Made by a program: the position numbers and the translations under genes
Notes under the pieces: model-generated
The model's database searches: none
What the model was told of the DNA's origin: nothing
The model's input: only the letters and a program-made list of their open reading frames with translations
Part shown: in pieces, positions 41,423 through 49,779 of the stretch
Position numbering within the stretch: position 1 is the first letter of the stretch
Layout: the number at the start of each line of letters is the position of its first letter
Source of the DNA: Mycolicibacter hiberniae
GTDB lineage: Bacteria > Actinomycetota > Actinomycetes > Mycobacteriales > Mycobacteriaceae
Direction of reading: 5' to 3'
NCBI RefSeq assembly: GCF_010729485.1
Contig: NZ_AP022609.1
Span: 310,001 to 374,000, forward strand
DNA: 64,000 nucleotides

Positions 41423-42702
41423 CTGCCCCAACGGGTTTGGTGCCAACCGTTGACGTGGACCCGGGCCGGTGGCCGCAGCTTGTGCACAGTCCGTCGGGGC
41501 CCGTGGCGGCCGCATCCGCGGTGGTGGTGCACGCCCTGCTGCGGCGCGCGGCGCGACGCCTGCCGGTGCGCCTGCAATACCCCGGGGGCAAGAGCTTCGG
41601 TGCCGCCGACCCCCGAACCCCGGCCCTGGTGATCGCCCAGCCGGACCGCATGGCGCGGCGCATCGGACGATCCGGGCTGATCGGATTCGGCGAGGCGTAT
41701 ATGGCCGGCGAGTGGCACTCCCCGGACCTCGTCGCGCTGCTCAGCGTCCTGGCCGGCGCGATGGATGAGCTGGTCCCGGCTTCGCTGCAGCGCCTGCGGC
41801 CGCTGGTGGTGGCCTCAGGACCGCGGTCGGCGAACACACCCGACCGTGCCCGCCACAACGCCTCGGCTCACTACGACCTGTCCAACGAACTGTTCGCGGT
41901 GTTTCTCGACGAGACGATGACCTACTCCAGTGCGCTGTTCGACCGGATTCCCAGTTCCCAGGCGGTACTCACCGGCGCCCAGCGCAACAAGATCGACCGG
42001 CTGCTGGACGCGGCCGCCGTCGGGCCCGGCAGCAGGGTTCTGGAGATCGGCACCGGCTGGGGCGAGTTGTGTCTGCGCGCGGCGGGCCGCGGGGCGCACG
42101 TTCGCTCCATCACGCTGTCCCGTAAACAACAGGAGCTGGCCAGGCAGCGGGCAGCCGTCGCCGGCGTCTCCGACCGGGTCGAGATCGAGTTGTGCGACTA
42201 CCGCGAGGTCGCGGGCAGCTACGACGCGGTGCTGTCGGTGGAGATGGTCGAGGCCGTCGGCTACCGGGCCTGGCCGGAGTACTTCCGCGCCCTGGACCGT
42301 TTGACCGCCCCGGGCGGCCGGGTGGCGATACAGGCGATCACCATGCCGCACGCCCGGATGATGGCCAGCCGGCACACGCTGACCTGGATTCAGAAGTACA
42401 TCTTCCCGGGAGGTCTGCTGCCGTCCACGCAGGCGATCTCCGGCGTCACCGGCTATCACACCGGACTGCGCACCGTCGACATGCGCGCATTGGGCCCCCA
42501 CTACGCCGAAACGCTGCGGCTGTGGCGGGAACGCTTCAACCACAGCGACTCCGCCGTGGCCGCGCTCGGCTTCGACGAGGTGTTTCGCCGGATGTGGGAT
42601 TTCTACCTGGCCTACTCGGAGGCGGGCTTCCGGTCGGGCTATCTGGATGTCTACCAATGGACGTTCGCCAAACCCGGCGAACCTCCCCCGGTGAGGGGGT
42701 AG
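41419..42702 (+). CDS. ufaA1: Cyclopropane-fatty-acid-synthase-like methyltransferase UfaA1
   Basis: A 427-residue S-adenosylmethionine methyltransferase. The SAM motif VLEIGTGWGELCLRA is near residue 210, preceded by the family's HYDLSNELFAVFLDETMTYSSALF near 155-178; IQAITMPHARM and QKYIFPGGLLPS follow near 310-335. It is the counterpart of M. tuberculosis UfaA1 (Rv0447c), reported to make tuberculostearic (10-methylstearic) acid. ATG overlaps the DUF1365 stop (ATGA). The gene that follows in M. tuberculosis, Rv0446c, is missing here. Confidence 0.9.
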   Translation: MTAPTGLVPTVDVDPGRWPQLVHSPSGPVAAASAVVVHALLRRAARRLPVRLQYPGGKSFGAADPRTPALVIAQPDRMARRIGRSGLIGFGEAYMAGEWHSPDLVALLSVLAGAMDELVPASLQRLRPLVVASGPRSANTPDRARHNASAHYDLSNELFAVFLDETMTYSSALFDRIPSSQAVLTGAQRNKIDRLLDAAAVGPGSRVLEIGTGWGELCLRAAGRGAHVRSITLSRKQQELARQRAAVAGVSDRVEIELCDYREVAGSYDAVLSVEMVEAVGYRAWPEYFRALDRLTAPGGRVAIQAITMPHARMMASRHTLTWIQKYIFPGGLLPSTQAISGVTGYHTGLRTVDMRALGPHYAETLRLWRERFNHSDSAVAALGFDEVFRRMWDFYLAYSEAGFRSGYLDVYQWTFAKPGEPPPVRG

Positions 42703-42787
42703 CGGGATGCCCGCGGTTTCACGCACCTTCGACGAATGGTTTCCAACCACTGCGTCGGTGACGGTTCGGCGGCTAGGCTGGCGTCCG

Positions 42788-43351
42788 ATGAACCAGCCCA
42801 CCGCGGGTGCCTCCGAACTGGATGCGGTACTTCACCGGGTAGCAGGGGGAAGTCTCGCCGACTTCGCGATGCTCTACGACCGGACCGCCGCGCGTGTGTA
42901 CGGATTGGTTCTTCGGGTCCTGCGCGATACCGGCTACAGCGAGGAAACCACCCAAGAGGTGTATCTCGAGGTGTGGCGCAACGCCGGCAAATATGACCCC
43001 ACCAAGGGATCGGCCCTGGCATGGCTGCTCGCGATGGCGCACCGCCGCGCGGTGGACCGGGTCCGCGCCGAACGCGCGGCGGGGCAGCGGGAGTCGCGTT
43101 ACGGGGCGGCCAGCGCAGATCCGCCCGGAGATGTGGTGGTGGACGCGGTGATCGTCAGCGACGAGCAGCGCCGCGTGGTCGACTGCCTCGGCGGGCTGCC
43201 CGAAAAGCAGCGGCAATGCGTCGAGTTGGCATACTACGGCGGATTGACCTACGGCGAGGTCTCACAGCGTCTGGCGGTCAACCCCTCCACGATCAAGACA
43301 CGGATGCAAGAAGCTTTGCGCCGCTTACGTGAATGCCTGGGTATGCCATGA
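42788..43351 (+). CDS. sigK: ECF RNA polymerase sigma factor SigK
   Basis: A 187-residue ECF sigma factor. Region 2 carries FAMLYDRTAARVYGLVLRVL and EVYLEVWRNAGKYDP (about residues 25-70); region 4 carries GLPEKQRQCVELAYYGGLTYGEVSQRL, then INPSTIKTRM-like NPSTIKTRMQEAL (about 130-180). It directs transcription of envelope and secreted-protein genes (mpt70/mpt83 in M. tuberculosis) when RskA is cleaved. ATG at 42788; the 85-base gap after ufaA1 could hold its own promoter. The stop overlaps rskA (ATGA). Confidence 0.93.
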   Translation: MNQPTAGASELDAVLHRVAGGSLADFAMLYDRTAARVYGLVLRVLRDTGYSEETTQEVYLEVWRNAGKYDPTKGSALAWLLAMAHRRAVDRVRAERAAGQRESRYGAASADPPGDVVVDAVIVSDEQRRVVDCLGGLPEKQRQCVELAYYGGLTYGEVSQRLAVNPSTIKTRMQEALRRLRECLGMP

Positions 43352-44043
43352 CCGAGCCGCACCTCCCCGACCTGTTGGCGATGGCTACGCCGTATGCGCT
43401 CGACGCCGTCTCCGACGCCGAGCGCGCAGAATTCGATCGCCAGATGGCCGCGGCGCCGAAAGCGATCGCGCAGGCCTTCGACGAAGCGGTGACGGCGGTG
43501 CACGAAGCGATGGCCCTGGTCTCCGAGGCCACCGCCGTGCAACCTCCGCCGGGGCTGCGCGAAGCCGTCATGGGCCGCGCCGTGAACCTCTCGGCCAGCC
43601 GTTGGCGATGGCGCACCGCGGTCCTGGCCGCCGCGGCGGCGATCGTGGGGGGCCTGGCGGCCGTCAGCGTCGGGATCGCACTGCGACCCGATACGCAACC
43701 CTCGGTCCCGGAACAGGTTCTCGCGGCCCCCGACGTGGCGAGCGTGTCGAGTCCGCTGGCCACCGGCACCGCCACGGTGCTGTTCTCCCGAGACCGCAGC
43801 GCCGGGGTCCTGGTGATGAACAATGTGCCGCCGCCGGAACCGGGCACGGTCTACCAGATGTGGCTGCTCAGTCCCAGCGGCCCGACGCTGGCCGGCACGA
43901 TGGACGCCGCAGCTGTTTCGCCGTCGACCACAGCGGTGATTCCCGAGCTCGGGGATTCGACCGCGCTCGGATTCACCGTTGAGCCCGATCCGGGATCGCG
44001 CCAACCCACCGGGCAGATGCTTGTGGAAATTCCATTGCGTTAA
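43348..44043 (+). CDS. rskA: Anti-sigma-K factor RskA
   Basis: A 231-residue anti-sigma factor. The N-terminal cytoplasmic part (about residues 1-85, helical, DLLAMATPYALDAVSDAERAEF) binds SigK; one membrane helix lies near residues 92-112 (AVLAAAAAIVGGLAAVSVGIAL without the charged ends); the extracellular domain contains GTVYQMWLLSPSGP near 170 and ends FTVEPDPGSRQPTGQML. Membrane proteolysis (Rip1 in M. tuberculosis) releases SigK. It is translationally coupled to sigK, as in Rv0445c-Rv0444c, and length agrees. Confidence 0.93.
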   Translation: MTEPHLPDLLAMATPYALDAVSDAERAEFDRQMAAAPKAIAQAFDEAVTAVHEAMALVSEATAVQPPPGLREAVMGRAVNLSASRWRWRTAVLAAAAAIVGGLAAVSVGIALRPDTQPSVPEQVLAAPDVASVSSPLATGTATVLFSRDRSAGVLVMNNVPPPEPGTVYQMWLLSPSGPTLAGTMDAAAVSPSTTAVIPELGDSTALGFTVEPDPGSRQPTGQMLVEIPLR

Positions 44044-44060
44044 GACGGGGGTTTGCTCCG

Positions 44061-45035
44061 ATGGATCTGGGGTCGCGGGGGTACCGGCTACTCGATTCCG
44101 TTCTGGACCGCTCTGTGGTGCTCGGCTATACCCGGCTCGGGTACGGGATCCGCCGGCGCGCGTGGCCGCGCGATCCGGCACCGGACGCGCTGGCCGGCAA
44201 GGTCGCCATGGTGACCGGTGCCAACAGCGGTATCGGCAAGGCGATTGCGGCGGGGCTGGCGGCGCTGGGCGCCACGGTGCTGATGGTGGGCCGAGACCCC
44301 GAGCGCACCGAGCGCGCCCGGGCCGAGCTGGCTGCCGAAAACCCCGCGGCGGACCTGCGCGTGGAGGTCTGCGACGTCGCCGATCTGGCCGCGGTGCGCC
44401 AGTTCGCCGCCGGCCTCGCCGCTCGGCTACCGCGGCTCGATGTGCTCGTCCACAATGCCGGGGTGCTGCCCGACGAGCGAGCCGAGACTGCCGACGGGCA
44501 CGAGATAACCTTGGCAACCCACGTCCTCGGTCCGATACTGCTGACCGAACTGCTGGTCCCGGCTATGGCCGCGTCCGACGACGCCCGGGTGATCCTGATG
44601 TCCTCCGGCGGCATGTACACCCAGGCGCTGGCCGCCGACGACCCGGAGTACCGCAGCGGGAACTACAGCGGCGTGACCGCCTACGCGCGAACCAAACGGA
44701 TGCAGGTGGCGCTCACCCCGGTGCTTGCCGAACGCTGGAAAGCCCGCGGCATCGCCGTGTACTGCATGCACCCGGGTTGGTCGGACACACCCGGGGTGGT
44801 CACGTCGCTGCCGACTTTCCAGAAACTGACCAAACCGTTGCTGCGCACCCCGCAGCAAGGAGCCGATACCGCCATCTGGCTGGCCGCAACGACGCCCGCC
44901 CCACCGACGGGTGGCTTCTGGCACGACCGGCGACAGCGCCCCGAGCACTTCCTGCCGTTCACCCGGGAAAGCCGCGAGGACCGTGATCGGCTCTGGGCTT
45001 ACTGTGCGCACGCCGCCGGACTGCCCGACAGCTGA
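44061..45035 (+). CDS. Classical SDR oxidoreductase (DHRS12-like)
   Basis: A 324-residue short-chain dehydrogenase with an N-terminal 45-residue extension rich in Arg and Tyr. The cofactor motif is VTGANSGIGKAIA near residue 52, followed by DVLVHNAGVLPDE near 128, serine in ILMSSGGMY near 178 and YARTK (YxxxK) near 208. PGWSDTPGV is the closing loop. The resemblance to DHRS12-type dehydrogenases is from pattern only. It begins 18 bases after rskA and may be part of the same transcript. Confidence 0.85.
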   Translation: MDLGSRGYRLLDSVLDRSVVLGYTRLGYGIRRRAWPRDPAPDALAGKVAMVTGANSGIGKAIAAGLAALGATVLMVGRDPERTERARAELAAENPAADLRVEVCDVADLAAVRQFAAGLAARLPRLDVLVHNAGVLPDERAETADGHEITLATHVLGPILLTELLVPAMAASDDARVILMSSGGMYTQALAADDPEYRSGNYSGVTAYARTKRMQVALTPVLAERWKARGIAVYCMHPGWSDTPGVVTSLPTFQKLTKPLLRTPQQGADTAIWLAATTPAPPTGGFWHDRRQRPEHFLPFTRESREDRDRLWAYCAHAAGLPDS

Positions 45036-45047
45036 GGCAGGCCCCGC

Positions 45048-46577
45048 TCAGTCGAATTGCTTGCGCAGCTGCGGCTTGACCACCTTGCCGCTGGCATTGC
45101 GCGGCAGCTCATCGAGCAACACCAGCTCTTTGGGGTGCTTGTAGCGGGCCAGCCGTTCGTTGAGGAACGGCTCGAGGTCGGTCAACGTCAGTGCGGCCTC
45201 GCCGGAGACCAGGGCCACGATCGCCACCGGAACCTCGCCCCACTTCTCGTGGGCCCGGCCGATCACGGCTGCCTCCCGGACCAGCGGGTGCTCGAACAGC
45301 ACGTTCTCCACCTCGGCGCAGTAGATGTTCTCGCCGCCGGAGATGATCATGTCCTTCTTGCGGTCGACGACATAGACGAAGCCTTCGTCATCGACACGGA
45401 CCAGATCGCCGGAGTGGAACCAGCCACCGGCGAACGCTTCGGCGGTCGCCTCGGGTTTGTTCCAGTAGCCCTGCATCATGGTGGGCCCGCGATAGACGAT
45501 CTCGCCGATCTCACCCGGCGCCACATCGTTCATGTCGTCGTCGACGACGCGGGCCGCGATGGTCGGGATCACCTTGCCCACCGAACCGAGCTTGCGGATC
45601 GCGTCAGCGCCGTCGAGGACACAGGTGATGGGCGACATCTCGGTCTGTCCGAACACCGCGACGTTGAGCGCGTTCGGGAAGCTCTCCGCCATGGCCCGCA
45701 GTACGGTGTCCGACGCCGGCGCGGCCCCCCAGCTGATCACCTCCAGGGCCAGGTCACGTTGCCGCACAGTCGGATCGGCGCAGATCATCTGCCACTGGGC
45801 CGGCACCAGGAACACCGAGGTGGCCCGTTCCCGCTCCCATGCGTCGAGAGTGTCCGTGGAGTTGAACGCACCGAGCGGGTGGATCACGGTCTTGGTCCCG
45901 ACCATCAGGTTGGGTGCGATGCTGCCCAGGCCGGCGATGTGGAACATCGGTGCCGCGCAGAAATACACCGTGTCCGGGCTGGTCTGCAATGCCCGGACAC
46001 ACGTCAACGACTGGGCGGCAAGGTTGGAGTGCGACAGGATGGCGCCCTTGGGATTTCCCGTGGTTCCCGAGGTGTACATGATCAGCGCCGGGGTGTCTTC
46101 GGGGACATCGGCGCCGGGATGCGGCACACCGGTCTCGGCGATCAGCGATTCGTAGTCGTCACCGAGCACCACGGCGACATCGAGTCCGGGAGTGTTCTTG
46201 CGGACCGACTCGATCAGCGGCGCGAGCACGTCGTCGGTGATGACGCCCTTGGCGCCGCTGTCGGAGACGATATAGCTGATCTCCGGGTCGGTGAGGCGGA
46301 AATTGACCGGTACGGCGATGGCGCCCAGGGCGTTGATCGCCAAGGTCGCCTCGACGTATTCGGTGTGATTGAGCATCACGATCAGAACACGGTCGCCGAA
46401 GGAGATCCCGCGCCGGAACAGCGCGCTCGCCAGGCGTTCCGAGCGGTCGTGCAGCTGCTGCCAGGTCGTGTCGACGCCCCGACAGCGGAAGGCGACGGCA
46501 TCGGGCCGCATCTCGGCGTGGATCGCCACATGGTTCATCCAGTGGTTGCGGCGCGACCGCAGTGGCTGCAAGCTCAT
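45048..46577 (-). CDS. Fatty-acyl-CoA synthetase (FadD family, FadD5-like)
   Basis: A 509-residue AMP-forming ligase. The P-loop reads MYTSGTTGNPKG near residue 168, AMP-binding FGQTEMSP near 305, the hinge HSGDLVRVDDEG near 392 and the C-terminal catalytic lysine in PRNASGKVVKP near 495. It activates a carboxylic acid, probably a fatty acid, as its CoA thioester. The sequence resembles FadD5 of M. tuberculosis, but no mce genes are adjacent. It overlaps the upstream echA gene by four bases and is part of a two-gene operon divergent from a TetR regulator. Its end is 12 bases from the convergent SDR gene. Confidence 0.9.
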   Translation of the reverse strand: MSLQPLRSRRNHWMNHVAIHAEMRPDAVAFRCRGVDTTWQQLHDRSERLASALFRRGISFGDRVLIVMLNHTEYVEATLAINALGAIAVPVNFRLTDPEISYIVSDSGAKGVITDDVLAPLIESVRKNTPGLDVAVVLGDDYESLIAETGVPHPGADVPEDTPALIMYTSGTTGNPKGAILSHSNLAAQSLTCVRALQTSPDTVYFCAAPMFHIAGLGSIAPNLMVGTKTVIHPLGAFNSTDTLDAWERERATSVFLVPAQWQMICADPTVRQRDLALEVISWGAAPASDTVLRAMAESFPNALNVAVFGQTEMSPITCVLDGADAIRKLGSVGKVIPTIAARVVDDDMNDVAPGEIGEIVYRGPTMMQGYWNKPEATAEAFAGGWFHSGDLVRVDDEGFVYVVDRKKDMIISGGENIYCAEVENVLFEHPLVREAAVIGRAHEKWGEVPVAIVALVSGEAALTLTDLEPFLNERLARYKHPKELVLLDELPRNASGKVVKPQLRKQFD

Positions 46578-47365
46578 TCGCCGAAGACCGCCTTGCGCTT
46601 CTGCAGCATGGCCGTCGCGCCTTCGAAGAAGTCGGGCGAGGTGAGCAGTTCCACCTGACCGGCCTTCTCGCGGGCCAGTGCGGCGTCGAGCGCAGCGAGG
46701 TTGGTGGCGTTGAGTGCCCGTTTGGTCAGCTCGAGCGCGCGGCGCGGCCCGTGGGCCAGCTTCTCGGCGGCGGCTTCGACCCGAGCGTCCAATTCCGCGT
46801 CGGACAGCACGGCGTTGATCAGCCCGGCATCGCGGGCGGCGGTCGCCGGCAGGCGCTCGCCCAGCAGTGCCATCTCATTGGCCACTGCCCGCCCGGCCGC
46901 CGCAGCGACCAGGGCGGTGGTGCCGCCGTCGGGCATCAAGCCGATGTTGGTGAAGGAGAGCAGGAAGTAGGCGCTCTCGACGGCGTAGATCAGGTCCGCG
47001 GCCAGCGCGAGGCCCACGCCCACGCCGGCGACCGGTCCGTTGACCCGCGCGATCACCGGCAGGGGGCTTTCGGCGACCGAGGTCACCAGCCGGGCCGCGC
47101 AGTCCATCACCTCCTCGGGGCTGACACCGCCGGCGGTCGCCGACAGATCCGCGCCGGTGCAGAAGGCCTTGCCTTCGCCGGTGAGCACCACAGCCCGCAC
47201 GTTGCGGTCCTCGGCTGCGCTGGAGAAGACGTCGCCGATGGCCGTCATGGTGGCGTAGTCGATCGCGTTGAGCCGGCCGGGGTTGGTGATCGTCACCCGC
47301 AGCACGCGGCCGTCGCGCGTCGCGGTCAGTTTGGCGGAGCTGGTTTCGGACACGATCAGACCCAC
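46574..47365 (-). CDS. Enoyl-CoA hydratase/isomerase family protein
   Basis: A 263-residue crotonase-fold protein with FCTGADLSATAGG near residue 70 and NGPVAGVGVGLALAADLIYA near residue 110 (oxyanion hole), then FTNIGLMPDGGTTALVA near 140. The second region holds an Asp rather than the usual Glu at the catalytic loop, so hydratase activity is not certain; isomerase or hydrolase activity is possible. It is the first gene of an echA-fadD pair likely acting in fatty acid breakdown. GTG start at 47365, 106 bases from the divergent TetR gene. Confidence 0.88.
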   Translation of the reverse strand: MGLIVSETSSAKLTATRDGRVLRVTITNPGRLNAIDYATMTAIGDVFSSAAEDRNVRAVVLTGEGKAFCTGADLSATAGGVSPEEVMDCAARLVTSVAESPLPVIARVNGPVAGVGVGLALAADLIYAVESAYFLLSFTNIGLMPDGGTTALVAAAAGRAVANEMALLGERLPATAARDAGLINAVLSDAELDARVEAAAEKLAHGPRRALELTKRALNATNLAALDAALAREKAGQVELLTSPDFFEGATAMLQKRKAVFGE

Positions 47366-47414
47366 CCTTGCGTGAACCGGGATTGCAGCACGTCACTTCC
47401 TCCGTGGATGAAAA

Positions 47415-47432
47415 CGTAAATTGTGGTTAACG
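47415..47432. promoter_or_regulatory. Imperfect 18-base palindrome between echA and the TetR gene
   Basis: In this shared control region, CGT and ACG ends and inner AA/TT pairs form an 18-base dyad with three imperfect positions around the centre. It lies 50 bases from the echA start and 40 from the TetR start, which suits autoregulation by the TetR protein. This is the best dyad seen in the gap. Confidence 0.4.
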
Positions 47433-47471
47433 TATGGGCGGCGGCCCGAACAGTCAACACAGGGGGTGAAA

Positions 47472-48722
47472 ATGGCCACGGCTCCAGCGGCGCCGGTGTC
47501 GACGGCTGCGGTGCAGCGGCGCCCCAAGGACCGCAAGGCCCAGATCGTGCGGGCCGCGGCCCGCACGTTCAGCCAACGGGGCTACCACGCGGTCGGTGTC
47601 GATGAGATCGCCGCCGAGGTCGGTATCTCCGGACCGGCCCTCTACCGGCACTTCGCCAACAAGTACGCGCTTTTGGTGGCGACCGCCGAATACGCGGCGC
47701 AGGCGTTGGTGACCGCCGCGAGGTCCGCCGACGAGCAGGGCCGGCCACCGGCTGAACGGCTGCGCGCGATCACCGCCGCGCTGATCGACGCCACCATCGG
47801 GATGCGCCGCGAGGGCGCGTTCTACCGGTGGGAACGGCGCTACCTGCAACCGCCGGATCGCACCGAGATCCGCGCCAGCTACGACGCGCTCAATGCCGCC
47901 ATCATCGAACCGCTGGCGCAGCTGCGCCCCGGCCTTGCCGCCGCCGACACCGCGATGCTGGCCGCCGCCACCCTCAGCGTGATCGGCAGCATCTCGGCGC
48001 ACCGCACCAGGCTGGGCGCCGCCGCACTTCAGGATCTGCTCGGCGAGCTGTGCTGGTCGGTGCTCACCACCGAGCTGCCACCGGCTCCGTGCGGACCCGC
48101 GCCGCGGCGCCCGCAGCGGGGCCTGCCGAGTATGTCCAAACGCGAGCGGTTGCTCGCCGAGGCCATCCGCATGTTCGGCCAGCGCGGCTTCTACGAGGTC
48201 AGTATCGAGGAGATCGCCACTGCGGCGGGCCTGAACGGCTCGAGCGCCTACCGCTATTACCCGAGCAAGGCCGCCTTGCTGGCCGTCGCCTTCCACCGGG
48301 CCAGCGACCGCTTGCTGATGGCCATCACCGACGCCCTGGCCGAGTCGAGCAGCCCGCGGCAGGCGGCCCTGCGCATCGCCGAGCGGTACACCGCGCTGGC
48401 GTTCGCCGCACCCGAGCTGGTCAACATCTACTTCGCCGAGTTCGCCAATCTGCCGGAGGCCGACCAGGCCGAGTTGCGCAGGCTGCAGCGGCAGAACGTC
48501 GACGAGTGGGCGCACCTGGTGAGCCAGGTCGGCGCCCGCGAAACCGAAGCGCTCTTCCGTGTCCACGCGGCCCTCGCCCTGGTTGTCGATATAGGACGCC
48601 TGGTTAACTTCGACAATCGAGGCGAACAGCGGATGCGGGTCCAGGCATTGATGGCGGCGGTACTTTTCGGCGACGGCCGCGGGTATGCGCAGGACGGCGC
48701 GCTGGCTACCATCGACCGATGA
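47472..48722 (+). CDS. TetR-family regulator with two tandem TetR domains
   Basis: A 416-residue protein, about twice the family's usual length. The first helix-turn-helix is near residues 20-65 (RKAQIVRAAARTFSQRGYHA, then ISGPALYRHFANK); a second complete one is near residues 222-267 (RERLLAEAIRMFGQRGFYEV, then LNGSSAYRYYPSK). Each is followed by a helical ligand domain. Neither half has frameshifts or stops. It is divergent from the echA-fadD operon, so an acyl-CoA-responsive repressor of that operon is likely. ATG at 47472 after AGGGGGTGA. The stop overlaps the next gene (ATGA). Confidence 0.88.
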   Translation: MATAPAAPVSTAAVQRRPKDRKAQIVRAAARTFSQRGYHAVGVDEIAAEVGISGPALYRHFANKYALLVATAEYAAQALVTAARSADEQGRPPAERLRAITAALIDATIGMRREGAFYRWERRYLQPPDRTEIRASYDALNAAIIEPLAQLRPGLAAADTAMLAAATLSVIGSISAHRTRLGAAALQDLLGELCWSVLTTELPPAPCGPAPRRPQRGLPSMSKRERLLAEAIRMFGQRGFYEVSIEEIATAAGLNGSSAYRYYPSKAALLAVAFHRASDRLLMAITDALAESSSPRQAALRIAERYTALAFAAPELVNIYFAEFANLPEADQAELRRLQRQNVDEWAHLVSQVGARETEALFRVHAALALVVDIGRLVNFDNRGEQRMRVQALMAAVLFGDGRGYAQDGALATIDR

Positions 48723-49105
48723 GTGCCGCATTGGTAGACCAGCGTGACGCCGAGACCACCGCGCGCGGACTGGCCGGGTTGTTGCTGGGCGCCGGGGCCG
48801 GTCATTTCGTCTGGCCGGGACCGTTCGACGCGATCGTTCCGCCGGAGCTTCCCGGCAGCGCCCGCGCCTATACCTACGCGTCGGGGGTCGCCGAGCTCGT
48901 CATCGGTGCGCTGTTGCTGTCGCGGCGCACCCGCCGCCGAGCCGGTCTGGCCGCCGCGGCCCTGTTCGTCGCGGTGTACCCGGCGAACCTGCACAGCGTG
49001 CGGTTGTTCTGGGCCAGGCCCTGGCTTCGGGCCGGGGCGATAGCGCGGCTGCCGCTGCAGATTCCGATGATCGTCGCCGCGTTGCGGGTGTGGCGCGCCG
49101 GCTAA
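48719..49105 (+). CDS. DoxX-like small membrane protein
   Basis: A 128-residue protein with four hydrophobic segments and the general DoxX/DoxD-like layout: GLAGLLLGAGAGHFVWPGPFDAIVP at the N-terminus (GHF in the first helix region), ASGVAELVIGALLL in the second, and a last amphipathic stretch LQIPMIVAALRVW. The family is loosely tied to redox processes; nothing specific can be claimed. ATG overlaps the TetR stop (ATGA), so it is co-translated with that regulator. Confidence 0.75.
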   Translation: MSAALVDQRDAETTARGLAGLLLGAGAGHFVWPGPFDAIVPPELPGSARAYTYASGVAELVIGALLLSRRTRRRAGLAAAALFVAVYPANLHSVRLFWARPWLRAGAIARLPLQIPMIVAALRVWRAG

Positions 49106-49275
49106 CGCGTAATCCGGGCGCATCCGCGATCGTTGCTGCTCGCCGAACGAATCGGGGTAGCCGGCCCACTGATTCGGCCGGCGAAGCTCGTCGTCGGTGA
49201 GCAATGCCCCCGACAGCGCCTGGCGGACCTGCTCGGGGCGGCGCCGCAGAGCAGGGTCACCGGAGTCCGCACCAC
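49102..49275 (-). pseudogene. Remnant of a CobW-type GTPase (zinc chaperone) gene
   Basis: On the minus strand a GTG with a strong AGGAGG starts RTPVTLLCG, which looks like the beginning of a CobW/ZNG-type GTPase. After about 13 codons the frame must shift; the other frame then reads QALSGALLTDDELRRPNQWAG followed by YPDSFGEQQRS, which resembles the closing part of CobW proteins. The GTP-binding core is absent. In other mycobacteria a cobW gene stands divergent from the Zur-regulated ribosomal genes, as this remnant does. The match is from memory and the fragment is short. Confidence 0.45.
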
Positions 49276-49280
49276 CCTCC

Positions 49281-49301
49281 TAATGAAAATCATTGTCAAT
49301 A
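49281..49301. promoter_or_regulatory. Zur box 1
   Basis: The 21-base dyad TAATGAAAAT-C-ATTGTCAATA has the form of mycobacterial Zur (zinc uptake repressor) operators. It lies nearest to the decayed cobW start and 75 bases before the L28 gene. With zinc present Zur would bind and silence the genes on both sides. Confidence 0.75.
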
Positions 49302-49337
49302 AAGCCGTTTCTGCGGTAGCCTCCAGCTCGTCGCTTG

Positions 49338-49356
49338 TCGACAATCATTTTCAATA
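49338..49356. promoter_or_regulatory. Zur box 2
   Basis: A second Zur-like dyad centred on the C at 49346, with GACAAT and ATTTTC arms, ends 19 bases before the start codon of the L28 gene. Two boxes about 55 bases apart imply tight zinc repression of the alternative ribosomal operon. Confidence 0.75.
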
Positions 49357-49375
49357 AGGTTGAAGGAGGGGTTCG

Positions 49376-49612
49376 TTGTCTGCACGCTGCCAAGTCACCG
49401 GCCGGGTGCCCGGTTTCGGGAATGCGGTGTCGCACTCGCACCGCCGCACCCGGCGACGCTGGTCGGCGAACATTCAGGTGCGGACCTACTACCTCCCCTC
49501 GCAGGATCGCCGGATCACCCTGCGGGTCAGCGCCAAGGGGATCAAGGTCATCGACCGTGACGGCATCGAGGCCGTGGTGGCCAGGTTGCGTCGGGAAGGT
49601 CGGCCGGTCTGA
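49376..49612 (+). CDS. rpmB2: Alternative 50S ribosomal protein L28 (zinc-free form)
   Basis: A 78-residue L28 protein with [17 protein letters not shown] in its first half, the family's signature. The zinc-binding CxxC seen in the ordinary form is absent (CQVT instead), so this is the C-minus paralogue used when zinc is scarce. TTG start at 49376 follows GAAGGAGGGG, which decides it. It heads an L28-L33-S14 operon behind two Zur boxes. Confidence 0.9.
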   Translation: MSARCQVTGRVPGFGNAVSHSHRRTRRRWSANIQVRTYYLPSQDRRITLRVSAKGIKVIDRDGIEAVVARLRREGRPV

Positions 49613-49776
49613 TGGCGCGCACCGATATCCGACCGGTGGTCAAGCTGTGCTCCACTGCCGGTACCGGCTACACCTATGTCACCCGGAAGAACCGGCGCAA
49701 CGACCCCGACCGAATGGTGTTGCGCAAGTACGACCCGGTCATCCGCCGCCACGTCGACTTTCGCGAGGAGCGCTGA
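49612..49776 (+). CDS. rpmG2: Alternative 50S ribosomal protein L33
   Basis: A 54-residue L33 protein: [20 protein letters not shown], then [16 protein letters not shown]. It has one cysteine only and lacks the paired CxxC motifs of the zinc form. The ATG overlaps the last base of the L28 stop (TGATG). Part of the Zur-controlled operon. It is short but its family pattern is unmistakable. Confidence 0.9.
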   Translation: MARTDIRPVVKLCSTAGTGYTYVTRKNRRNDPDRMVLRKYDPVIRRHVDFREER

Positions 49777-49779
49777 GGC

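Noticed and set aside
49170..49205. ATTCGG (minus-strand CCGAAT) near the Zur region
   Set aside because: The matching -35 is off (14-base spacing, CCGACG), and it lies inside the cobW remnant with no minus-strand gene to drive.
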